NCBI RefSeq assembly: GCF_003696345.1
Contig: NZ_RFLX01000014.1
Coordinates: forward strand, 1-64,000
Direction: 5' to 3'
DNA: 64,000 nucleotides
From: Teichococcus wenyumeiae
Lineage (GTDB): Bacteria; Pseudomonadota; Alphaproteobacteria; Acetobacterales; Acetobacteraceae
Every line of letters starts with the position of its first letter. Position 1 is the stretch's first letter. Shown here one piece after another: positions 27,467 through 35,246 of this stretch. The notes beneath the pieces are model-generated. The model was not told the DNA's origin, made no database searches, and saw nothing but the letters and a program-made list of their open reading frames with translations. A program made the translations under genes and the position numbers.

Positions 27467-30376
27467 ATGAACGCCATCACCACCGCCAAGCACCGTCCCG
27501 GCGACCCTGCGCTGGCCGCCCGGCTGAAGCGCCATGTCGAGGGCGAGGTGCGCTTCGCCCCCGCCGACCGTGGCCGCTACGCCACCGATGCCAGCATCTA
27601 TCAGGTGGAGCCGATCGGCGTGCTGGTGCCGAAGACCATGGCGGATGTGGAGGCGGCGCTGACCCTCTGCCGGGAGGAAGGCGTGCCCGTGCTGCCGCGC
27701 GGTGGCGGCACCAGCCAATGCGGCCAAACGGTGAACCGCGCGTTGGTGATCGACTGCACCAAGTACCTTCGGAACGTCCTCTCGGTGGATGCGGCGGCGG
27801 GCGTGGCGAAGGTGCAGCCCGGCATCGCACTCGGCGCGCTGAACGATGCGCTGAAGAAGGACAAGCTGTTCTTCCCGGTCGATCCCTCCACCTGGGCGCG
27901 CTGCACCATCGGCGGCATGGCGGGCAACAATTCCTGCGGCTCCAAGTCCATCCGCTATGGGCTGATGGCGGACAATGTGCTGGCCATCGACGCGCTGCTG
28001 CCCAGTGGTCAGCGTTTCACCTTTGGCGAGGTCGCTGACAACCTGGGCGCCGATATTCGCGCTGATGTCGCGAACCTCATCCAGTCCCTGCGTGCCCTTG
28101 GCGCGCGGGAGGCGGAGGAGATCGCCGCACGCTTCCCGCGCCAGCTCCGCCGCGTCGGCGGCTACAACATCGAGACGCTGACCCCCGCCGCGCGCGCCGA
28201 GGGTCGTGGCAATCTCGCACGCCTGCTGGTGGGCAGCGAGGGCACCCTCGCCTTTTCCGAGGCGCTGGACCTGAAGCTCTGGCCCATCAAGCCGCGCAAG
28301 GTACTGGGCATCTGCCAGTTCCCCACCTTCCGCGCCGCCATGGCCGCCAGCCAGCATCTCGTCACCCTGAACCCCGAGGCGGTCGAGCTGGTGGACCGCA
28401 CCATGATCGACCTCGGCCGCTCCATCCCGATCTACCGCGCCACCATCGACGCCATCGTGCTGGGCGAGCCGGATTCCCTTCTCATCGTCGAATTCCATGG
28501 CGATGACGATGCCGCGCTGCTGCGCGACCTCGACCGGCTGGAGGAGATGATGGGCGACCTCGGCTATCCCGATGCCGTGGTGCGCGTGACCGATTCCGCC
28601 TTTCAGGCCCAGGTGGCCTCGGTGCGCGAGGCCGGCCTGAACATCATGATGTCCATGAAGGGCGACGGGAAGCCGGTGTCCTTTATTGAAGACACCGCCG
28701 TCGATCTTCCCGACCTCGCCGATTACACCGAGCGGCTTAACGAGGTCTTCGAGAAGCATGGCACCAAGGGCACCTGGTATGCCCATGCCAGCGTCGGCTG
28801 CCTGCACGTCCGCCCTGTGCTGAACATGAAGGATGGCGAGGACGTCACGAAGATGCGCGCCATCGCCGAGGAATGCTTTGCCCTGGTGCGCGAATACAAG
28901 GGCAGCCATTCCGGCGAGCATGGCGACGGCATCGTCCGCTCCGAATTCCATGAATCCATGTTCGGCAGCCGCATCGTGCGCGCCTTCGAGGCGGTGAAGG
29001 ACGCCTTCGACTCCGCCGGGCTGATGAACCCGGGCCGCGTGGTGCGGGCGCCGCGCATGGATGACCGCACGCTGTTCCGCTACCCGCCCGGCTACCGCGC
29101 GGATGAGAGCATCAAGCCGGCGCTGGACTGGTCCGCCTGGCCGGGGCCGCAGGGCGGTTTCCTTGGCGCGGTGGAGATGTGCAACAACAATGGCACCTGC
29201 CGGAAATTCGATGCCGACGTGATGTGCCCCTCCTTCCGCGCCACGCGGGACGAGCAGCACCTGACGCGCGGCCGCGCCAATACGCTGCGCCTCGCCCTGA
29301 CCGGCCAGCTTGGCCCTGACGCGCTGGCGGGGGACGAGGTGGCGGAGGCGCTCTCCCTCTGCGTCTCCTGCAAGGGCTGCAAGCGCGAATGCCCGACCGG
29401 CGTGGACATGGCGAAGATGAAGATCGAGGCCAGCCATGCCCGCGCGAAGAAGCACGGCATCCGGCTGAAGGACCGCATCATCGCCGAACTGCCGCGTTGG
29501 GCGCCCTGGGCCGCCAAACTGCCGGGCCTGGCCAATCTGCGCGACACCATCCCGGGCCTGGCGGCGCTGTCGGAACGCGCGCTGGGCCTCGCCGCCGGGC
29601 GCAGCCTGCCCCGCTTCCGCCGTGACGCCTTCCGCGATGACGAGGCGCGGCATGACGGCACTGGGCAGGAGGTCATCCTCTTCGCCGATACCTTCAACCG
29701 CTATTACGAGCCCGAGAACCTGCGCGATGCCGTGACGGTGCTGGGCGCCGCCGGCTTCCGCGTCACGCCCGCCGCCGCGGCGGACGGCCGCCCGCTCTGC
29801 TGCGGCCGCACCTACCTCGCCGCCGGCATGGTGGATGAGGCGCGGGCGGAAGCACGACGCACGCTGGAAGCGCTGTCCGGTTCCGATGCGCCGGTGCTGG
29901 GGCTGGAGCCCTCCTGCCTCACCACGCTGCGGGATGAATTCCTTTCCCTGCTGCCGGGGCCGCAGGCCGAGGCGCTGGCCGCCCGTGCCGAACTGGCCAC
30001 CGCCTTCCTGGCCAAGCGGGACCTGCCGCTGAAGCCAGCCGGCGTCGCCCGCGCGCATATCCACGGCCATTGCCACCAGAAGGCCTTCGGCGGCTTCGCC
30101 CCCGCGGTGCAGGGGCTGCGACGCATCCCCGGCCTGACGGTGACGCCCATCGCCTCCTCCTGCTGCGGCATGGCCGGCAGCTTCGGCTACGAAGCCAAGA
30201 ACCTGGAAGTGAGCCGCGCCATGGCCGAACTCTCCCTGCTGCCCGCCGTCCGTGCTGCCGCGCCGGAGGATGTCATCCTGGCCGATGGCACCTCCTGCCG
30301 GCACCAGATCCGCGACCTCGGCAAACGGGAGGCGATGCATTCCATCCGGCTGCTGGCGCGCTCGGTGCGGGCATGA
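27467..30376 (+). CDS. FAD-binding and Fe-S-binding oxidoreductase (D-lactate/glycolate dehydrogenase type fusion)
   Basis: A 969-residue fusion that joins a GlcD/Dld-like flavoprotein to a GlpC/GlcF-like iron-sulfur protein. Order: FAD PCMH domain (about 40-270, PRGGGTSQCGQTVN), FAD-linked oxidase C-terminal domain (about 275-530), a ferredoxin-like region with CVSCKGCKRECPTG near 631-644, and two CCG segments near 778 and 898 that normally bind cluster or heme. Such fusions oxidise D-lactate, glycolate or similar 2-hydroxyacids and feed quinone. The substrate cannot be read from the sequence. GAGGAAG precedes the ATG. Its stop overlaps the DUF924 start (ATGA). Confidence 0.88.
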   Translation: MNAITTAKHRPGDPALAARLKRHVEGEVRFAPADRGRYATDASIYQVEPIGVLVPKTMADVEAALTLCREEGVPVLPRGGGTSQCGQTVNRALVIDCTKYLRNVLSVDAAAGVAKVQPGIALGALNDALKKDKLFFPVDPSTWARCTIGGMAGNNSCGSKSIRYGLMADNVLAIDALLPSGQRFTFGEVADNLGADIRADVANLIQSLRALGAREAEEIAARFPRQLRRVGGYNIETLTPAARAEGRGNLARLLVGSEGTLAFSEALDLKLWPIKPRKVLGICQFPTFRAAMAASQHLVTLNPEAVELVDRTMIDLGRSIPIYRATIDAIVLGEPDSLLIVEFHGDDDAALLRDLDRLEEMMGDLGYPDAVVRVTDSAFQAQVASVREAGLNIMMSMKGDGKPVSFIEDTAVDLPDLADYTERLNEVFEKHGTKGTWYAHASVGCLHVRPVLNMKDGEDVTKMRAIAEECFALVREYKGSHSGEHGDGIVRSEFHESMFGSRIVRAFEAVKDAFDSAGLMNPGRVVRAPRMDDRTLFRYPPGYRADESIKPALDWSAWPGPQGGFLGAVEMCNNNGTCRKFDADVMCPSFRATRDEQHLTRGRANTLRLALTGQLGPDALAGDEVAEALSLCVSCKGCKRECPTGVDMAKMKIEASHARAKKHGIRLKDRIIAELPRWAPWAAKLPGLANLRDTIPGLAALSERALGLAAGRSLPRFRRDAFRDDEARHDGTGQEVILFADTFNRYYEPENLRDAVTVLGAAGFRVTPAAAADGRPLCCGRTYLAAGMVDEARAEARRTLEALSGSDAPVLGLEPSCLTTLRDEFLSLLPGPQAEALAARAELATAFLAKRDLPLKPAGVARAHIHGHCHQKAFGGFAPAVQGLRRIPGLTVTPIASSCCGMAGSFGYEAKNLEVSRAMAELSLLPAVRAAAPEDVILADGTSCRHQIRDLGKREAMHSIRLLARSVRA

Positions 30377-30948
30377 GGGCCGCGCGGGAGATCCTGGACT
30401 TCTGGTTCGCCGGCAATCTGGAGGCTGCCCGCCCCGTCTGGTTCCGGCGGGACGAGGCCTTCGATGCCGCCATCGCCCGGAACTTCGGCGATCTGGTGGA
30501 GCCGGCACGGCAAGGCCGGCTGGATGCCTGGGCCAGCGATGCGGAAGGCGCCCTGGCCCTGCTGCTGTTGCTGGACCAGTTCCCGCGCAACCTGTTCCGG
30601 GGCCGGGCGGAAGCCTTCGCCTCCGACAGCCATGCCCGCGTGGTCGCGCGCCGCGCGGTGCTGGAGCGGCGGCAGGACCTCGCCCTTCCCCCCACCGCGC
30701 GCAGCTTCTTCTACCTCCCCTTCGAGCACGGGGAGGATATGGCGGACCAGAACCTCTCCGTGGCGCTCTTCGAGGGGCTGCGGGACCATGCGCCCGCCCG
30801 CGCGCCTGGAGGCGCAATCGATTACGCTTGGCGGCACTGGCACGTGATTGCCCGCTTCGGCCGCTTTCCCCACCGCAATGCGGCCCTGAGCCGTGCCAAT
30901 ACAGAGGCCGAGACGCTCTACCTGACCCAGCCCGGCGCCGGCTTTTGA
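30373..30948 (+). CDS. DUF924 family protein
   Basis: A 191-residue all-helical protein of DUF924, a TPR-like fold. Landmarks are ILDFWFAGNLE at the start, LLLLDQFPRNLFRG, FFYLPFEHGEDMADQ and a C-terminal RFGRFPHRNAAL. Function is unknown. It overlaps the FAD/Fe-S stop by four bases (ATGA) and is therefore coupled to that enzyme. Confidence 0.88.
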   Translation: MRAAREILDFWFAGNLEAARPVWFRRDEAFDAAIARNFGDLVEPARQGRLDAWASDAEGALALLLLLDQFPRNLFRGRAEAFASDSHARVVARRAVLERRQDLALPPTARSFFYLPFEHGEDMADQNLSVALFEGLRDHAPARAPGGAIDYAWRHWHVIARFGRFPHRNAALSRANTEAETLYLTQPGAGF

Positions 30949-31224
30949 CAGGGAAGCTGTCCCTTTCACGCGCTTGTCATTGCAACCTTTGCGCTCTTCT
31001 CTGGCCTTGGGAGCGTGGACAGCGCCATAAGATGGCTGTGTGAGGTGGCCGGCCTGCATGGTCGTGTGCAGCCGAAGGGTGCCAAACCTTTGATTAAAAA
31101 GGGGGCACCTGGAAGCTATGGCATTTTTGTCACAGCGACCAACCTTCGGCCGAAATAAAGCAACTGGCGCATGCAACCCGGGTTTTCCCCTCGCCCGCAC
31201 ACTGGGTTGCTGAGGAACAAGATC
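30949..31224 (+). promoter_or_regulatory. 276-base ompA leader region with three inverted repeats
   Basis: This gap between DUF924 and the OmpA gene has no coding sequence I can support and no canonical -35/-10 pair I trust. It holds a two-part stem at 31078-31109 (GGTGCC with GGCACC, inner CCTTT with AAAGG), the palindrome TTCGGCCGAA at 31145-31154, and GCAACCC with GGGTTGC (31173-31179, 31204-31210), just before the ribosome binding site. Stable 5' leaders are common for outer-membrane protein mRNAs; a small RNA is also possible. Confidence 0.4.
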
Positions 31225-32421
31225 ATGAAATTCCGTCACCTGCTGCTCGCCGCTACTGCCGCCCTCGCGCTGCCCGGCGCCGCGATGGCACAGGATTCCT
31301 GGTTGCCGACTGCTGCGGCTCAGCCCGTCACCGGCGTGTATGTTGGCGCCGGCCTCGGCTGGAACCACCTGAGCAACAACAACATGACCGCCAAGGGCCG
31401 CAACGCGCTGGCCTATGACGCGGCCGGCCTGAGCCGCCAGGGCAACCTGGACTTCAAGGAAGGCGGCGTCGGCGTCCTGTCGCTGGGTTATGGCTTCGGC
31501 AACGGCTTCCGCGTCGAGGTCGAGGGCAACTACCGCTACAACGAGCTGGACAAGCTCGGTGGCTTCCCGGGCCGTGCCCCCGGCGTGAACGCTGGCAGCG
31601 CCTTCAACCGCTTCAGCGGCGAAGTGCAGCAGTATGGCGCGATGGCCAACGTCTACTACGACTTCCAGCTGCCGCAGTGGTTCCCGAACATGCCGGTCGC
31701 GGTCGTGCCGTATATCGGTGGTGGCGTCGGTTACCTGTGGACGGACATCGACGCCCGCGGCACCCGTCGTGGCGCGCCGGGCGAGACGGTGGACATCAAC
31801 GGCGGCGCCGGCCAGTTTGCCTTCCAGGGCATCGCCGGTCTGTCCTTCCCGATCGCTTCCGTGCCGGGCCTGGCGATCACCGCCGAGTACCGTTACATGG
31901 GCGCCCTGCAGTCCAAGTATGACGGCAACGTGCGCAACGCGTCCGGCCAGCTCGTCTCCAACGGCAGCTTCGAGGTCGATCAGAACCACAACCAGTCGGT
32001 TATGGTCGGCGTCCGCTACGCCTTCAACACGCCGCGTCCGGCTGCTCCGGCTCCGGTGGTCCCGGTCGCTCCGGCCGCCGCTCCGGCCCCGGCCCGCACC
32101 TACCTGGTGTTCTTCGACTTCGACCGTGCCGACCTGACGGACCGCGCCCGCCAGATCATCGCCGAGGCCGCCCAGAACGCCAACCGCGTGCAGACGACGC
32201 GCATCGAAGTGGCCGGCCATGCCGACCGTTCGGGCTCGCCGCAGTACAACCAGCGCCTGTCGCAGCGCCGCGCCGACGCCGTCGCCGCCGAGCTGACCCG
32301 CCAGGGTATCCAGCGCTCCGCCATCACCGTGCAGGCCTTCGGCGAGAGCCGTCCGCTGGTCGCCACGGCCGATGGCGTGCGTGAGCCGCAGAACCGCCGC
32401 GTCGAAATCGTCCTGCGCTAA
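31225..32421 (+). CDS. OmpA family outer-membrane protein
   Basis: A 398-residue outer-membrane protein. The signal peptide ends after AAMA (residues 1-22). An N-terminal eight-strand-type beta-barrel (about 25-270) has repeated aromatic-Gly patterns such as GVYVGAGLGWNHL and GYGFGNGFRVEVEGNY, a Pro/Ala/Val linker follows (about 271-291), and the C-terminal OmpA peptidoglycan-binding domain contains VFFDFDRADLT, AGHADRSGSPQYNQRLSQRRA and NRRVEIVL. It anchors the outer membrane to the cell wall. Leader hairpins and a classic terminator frame it, as expected for an abundant single-gene transcript. Confidence 0.94.
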   Translation: MKFRHLLLAATAALALPGAAMAQDSWLPTAAAQPVTGVYVGAGLGWNHLSNNNMTAKGRNALAYDAAGLSRQGNLDFKEGGVGVLSLGYGFGNGFRVEVEGNYRYNELDKLGGFPGRAPGVNAGSAFNRFSGEVQQYGAMANVYYDFQLPQWFPNMPVAVVPYIGGGVGYLWTDIDARGTRRGAPGETVDINGGAGQFAFQGIAGLSFPIASVPGLAITAEYRYMGALQSKYDGNVRNASGQLVSNGSFEVDQNHNQSVMVGVRYAFNTPRPAAPAPVVPVAPAAAPAPARTYLVFFDFDRADLTDRARQIIAEAAQNANRVQTTRIEVAGHADRSGSPQYNQRLSQRRADAVAAELTRQGIQRSAITVQAFGESRPLVATADGVREPQNRRVEIVLR

Positions 32422-32434
32422 CCTAGCCGGGCGT

Positions 32435-32459
32435 CGGGACGGGGCATGCCCCCGTCCCG
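32435..32459 (+). repeat. Inverted repeat just after ompA
   Basis: Perfect 10-bp stem CGGGACGGGG and CCCCGTCCCG with a 5-base loop, 14 bases after the stop codon. No T-run follows; together with the next hairpin it may protect the mRNA 3' end. Confidence 0.6.
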
Positions 32460-32484
32460 GATTATCGATCCATCGGAAGACTTC

Positions 32485-32512
32485 AGGGTGCCGCGAGGCA
32501 CCCTTCTTTTTT
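32485..32512 (+). terminator. Rho-independent terminator of ompA
   Basis: An 8-bp perfect stem (AGGGTGCC with GGCACCCT, loop GCGA) is followed by TCTTTTTT. This is the best intrinsic terminator in the window. Confidence 0.88.
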
Positions 32513-32628
32513 AGCCTCACGCTGAAGCAATTCTGATCCGCCGAAGGCGTATGTTGCGCTGCACAATAGGTCTGACTTAGTGTCCCTTTGAGGAAAAGCA
32601 GTCGAACGGTTTCCGACTGGAGGGACCG

Positions 32629-33393
32629 ATGTCAGGATTCAATCGAAGCCGCCGTAGCATCCTGAGGGCGGCCACAGGGCTGCTGGCAGCCCCTGCCCTG
32701 CTTCCGGCGCGCCGCGCCAATGCCATGGAACCGGTGGATGTCGAGCTGGTGCTCGCCGCCGATGTCAGCCGCTCCATGGACCCGCAGGAGCAGGAGCTGC
32801 AGTTCAGCGGCTATGCCAAGGCCTTCCGCGACCCGCGGCTGGCGGAGGGCATTGCCGGCGGTGCCATCGGCGCCATCGCCGTAAGCTTCTTCACCTGGTC
32901 CGACTGGGACACGCAGAACCTGGTGGTGCCCTGGATGCGCATCGACGGCCCCGCCGCCGCCAACCGCTTCGCCGACGCGCTCGATGCCGCGCCGCGCCAG
33001 GCGTTTCTCTATACGTCCATCTCCGGCGCCATTGACTACGCCGGCAAGCTCTTCGGCCAGGGCTACGAAGGCACGCGGCAGGTGGTCGATATTTCCGGCG
33101 ATGGCATTAATAATTCCGGCCGCTCGCTGAAGGTGGCGCGGGCGGAGGCGCTGGAACGCGGCATCGTGCTCAATGGCCTCGCTGTCCTGGACCATACGCC
33201 GCTGCCGCCGCAATTCGCCGCCCTGCAGCCCGCGCTGGATGACTATTACCACAATGAGGTGATCGGCGGCCCGGGTAGCTTCCTGATGGTGGCCGAGGGC
33301 TTCAAGGCCTTCGAGGGCGCGATCCGCCGCAAGATCATCCGCGAGATCGCGCTGAACGCGCCGGGGCCGAGGATCGAGCGCGCTTTCGCCTGA
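32629..33393 (+). CDS. DUF1194 family protein, Tat-exported VWA-like
   Basis: A 254-residue protein with a twin-arginine signal (SRRSILRAATGLLAAPALLP) and cleavage likely after RANA. The mature part is DUF1194, a von Willebrand A-like fold, with the metal-site pattern DVSRSMD near residue 44 and DISGDGINNSG. Most likely periplasmic. Function is unknown. It sits between the ompA terminator and a strong hairpin, as a single-gene unit. Confidence 0.87.
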   Translation: MSGFNRSRRSILRAATGLLAAPALLPARRANAMEPVDVELVLAADVSRSMDPQEQELQFSGYAKAFRDPRLAEGIAGGAIGAIAVSFFTWSDWDTQNLVVPWMRIDGPAAANRFADALDAAPRQAFLYTSISGAIDYAGKLFGQGYEGTRQVVDISGDGINNSGRSLKVARAEALERGIVLNGLAVLDHTPLPPQFAALQPALDDYYHNEVIGGPGSFLMVAEGFKAFEGAIRRKIIREIALNAPGPRIERAFA

Positions 33394-33411
33394 GGCTGTG
33401 ATGCGCCTGGC

Positions 33412-33443
33412 GCGGGGCTGGGCTGCCTTGGCAGCCGCCCCGC
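33412..33443 (+). terminator. Large hairpin after DUF1194
   Basis: GCGGGGC-TG-GGCTGCC pairs with GGCAGCC-GCCCCGC: 14 pairs with a 2-base bulge and a minimal loop, 18 bases after the stop. No T-run, but very stable. Confidence 0.55.
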
Positions 33444-33513
33444 TCAGCGGGCAAGGTCGGCAATGGGAGAGGCGCGCCCGCCTCGATCTCCGAATTGCCC
33501 GAGGAATGTCCGG

Positions 33514-34878
33514 ATGATCCAGGAAACGGATGGCCTGCCGCCATCCCGCCGCGTTTGGGCGATGGCCGCCATTGCCGTCTCCATCACCCTGGCGGTGATG
33601 GACAGTTCGGTCGCCAATGTCGCCCTGCCGGCCATCGCCTCGGACCTGAAGGTCTCGCCCGCCGACGTGGTGCTGGTGGTGAATGCCTATCAGATCGCTA
33701 CCATCATGTCGTTGCTGCCCTTCTCCTCCCTGGGCGAGAAGTTCGGGCATGAACGGGTCTACCGTGCCGGGCTGGCGGTCTTCACCTTGTCGTCACTGGC
33801 CTGCGCCCTCTCCTCCTCGCTGGAGATGCTGATCGTCTCTCGGGTCGTGCAGGGCTTCGGCGCGGCGGGGTTGATGAGCGTGAACACCGCGCTGCTGCGC
33901 TTCATCTTTCCGCAGAAGCAGCTTGGGCGCGGCATTGGCATCAATGCGTTGGTCGTCGCCTCGGCCTCCGTCGCCGGGCCGCCGATCGGCGCTGCCGTCC
34001 TGGCCGTCGCGCCCTGGCCCTGGATCTTTGCCATCAACCTGCCGCTGGGCGTCCTGGCGCTGATCCTCACACGCTTCCTGCCCTATACCCTGCGCAGCAA
34101 CCGCCGCTTCGACGGCGCCAGCGCCGTGCTTTCCGCCGCCACCTTCGGCCTGCTCACGGTGGGCGTGGAACAGTTCACGCATGGCCAGTCCTTGTGGATC
34201 GTGGCCCTCTTTGTGCTGGGCTTCCTGATCTGCGGCGCGCTGCTGGTGCGGCGGCAGGCCGGGCGCCCGGCGCCGTTGCTGCCGGTGGACCTGCTGCGCA
34301 TCCCGGTCTTCGCGCTCTCGATCGCCACCTCCATTTCCTCCTTCACGGCGCAGATGCTGGCCCTGGTGGTGATACCCTTCCTGTTCCAGCACGACCTTGG
34401 GCTGACGGCGGTGCAGACCGGGCTGCTGATCACGCCCTGGCCGCTGGTGCTGATCGTCGTGGCGCCGCTGGCCGGGCGGCTGTCGGACCACATCAACCCG
34501 GGGCTGCTGGGCGGCATCGGGCTGGCCATCATGGCCCTCGGCCTGGTGCTGATGGCGACGCTGCCGCCCGAGCCTTCCTTTGTGCAGATCGGCTGGCGCA
34601 TGGCGCTCTGCGGCGCCGGCTTCGGCCTGTTCCAGAGCCCCAACAACCGCGTCCTGCTCTCCTCCGCCCCGCGCGAGCGCAGCGGCGGCGCCAGTGGTAT
34701 GCTGTCCACTGCCCGGCTTCTGGGCCAGACCCTGGGCGCCACCCTCGCGGGCCTGGCGCTGGGGCCGATGCTCGGCGGGCATAACGGCGCCTCCCTGGCC
34801 CTGGCGCTGGCGGCGGGTGTGGCCGGCTTCGCGTCCCTGATCAGCTTCAGCCGCCTCGCCGCAACCCGCCGGTCCTAA
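33514..34878 (+). CDS. MFS transporter, DHA2 (14-TM) family
   Basis: The 454-residue protein has about 14 membrane segments and the drug:H+ antiporter-2 features: DSSVANVALPAIASDL in helix 1, LPFSSLGEKFGHERVY for motif A, and SRVVQGFGAAGLMSVNTAL. This family expels drugs and other cationic or lipophilic compounds. I start at ATG 33514 (MIQETDGLPPSRR). It appears alone, between the hairpin after DUF1194 and DUF3253. No nearby TetR/MarR regulator is seen, so its inducer is unknown. Confidence 0.9.
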   Translation: MIQETDGLPPSRRVWAMAAIAVSITLAVMDSSVANVALPAIASDLKVSPADVVLVVNAYQIATIMSLLPFSSLGEKFGHERVYRAGLAVFTLSSLACALSSSLEMLIVSRVVQGFGAAGLMSVNTALLRFIFPQKQLGRGIGINALVVASASVAGPPIGAAVLAVAPWPWIFAINLPLGVLALILTRFLPYTLRSNRRFDGASAVLSAATFGLLTVGVEQFTHGQSLWIVALFVLGFLICGALLVRRQAGRPAPLLPVDLLRIPVFALSIATSISSFTAQMLALVVIPFLFQHDLGLTAVQTGLLITPWPLVLIVVAPLAGRLSDHINPGLLGGIGLAIMALGLVLMATLPPEPSFVQIGWRMALCGAGFGLFQSPNNRVLLSSAPRERSGGASGMLSTARLLGQTLGATLAGLALGPMLGGHNGASLALALAAGVAGFASLISFSRLAATRRS

Positions 34879-34933
34879 CCGGCTTTGAACCGCCGCCCTT
34901 CCGCACCACCCTGCCAGACATGAGCTTCAAGAC

Positions 34934-35242
34934 ATGACCAGCCCCAGCAATGCCGACCTCGCCGCCGAGATCCTGCGCCGCACCGCGGCCCAGGAGCCCG
35001 GCAAATCGATCTGCCCCAGCGAGGTCGCCCGCGCCTTCGCCCCGCCCGCCGACACTCCGGGTGCCGAGGATGTCTGGCGCCCCCTGATGCCCCGCGTGCG
35101 CAAGGCGGCGCTCGGCCTCCAGGCGGAAGGGCGCATCGACATCCTCCGCAAGGGCAAGCCCGTGCCGGCGGATCAGGTGCGTGGCGTCATCCGCCTGCGC
35201 GCCGCCCAACAGCCTGCGCCCGAACCCTCCACAGAGGCCTGA
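34934..35242 (+). CDS. DUF3253 family protein
   Basis: A 102-residue winged-helix-like protein of DUF3253: SICPSEVARAFAP is the recognition-like part, and VWRPLMPRVRKAALGLQAEGRIDILRKGKPV the rest. The family is thought to bind DNA but has no known target. It is followed after four bases by the ABC transporter gene, so the two are likely in one operon and may be functionally linked (inference). Confidence 0.82.
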   Translation: MTSPSNADLAAEILRRTAAQEPGKSICPSEVARAFAPPADTPGAEDVWRPLMPRVRKAALGLQAEGRIDILRKGKPVPADQVRGVIRLRAAQQPAPEPSTEA

Positions 35243-35246
35243 AACC

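Noticed and set aside
27365-30817. A 1150-codon open frame on the minus strand across the FAD/Fe-S gene
   Set aside because: It is His/Gly/Arg/Gln-rich with no domain, it mirrors the other strand of a real gene, and long antisense frames are expected at this GC content.
30187-32520. Long minus-strand frame over DUF924 and ompA
   Set aside because: It crosses the ompA leader and terminator, has no start signal, and its composition mirrors the plus-strand genes.
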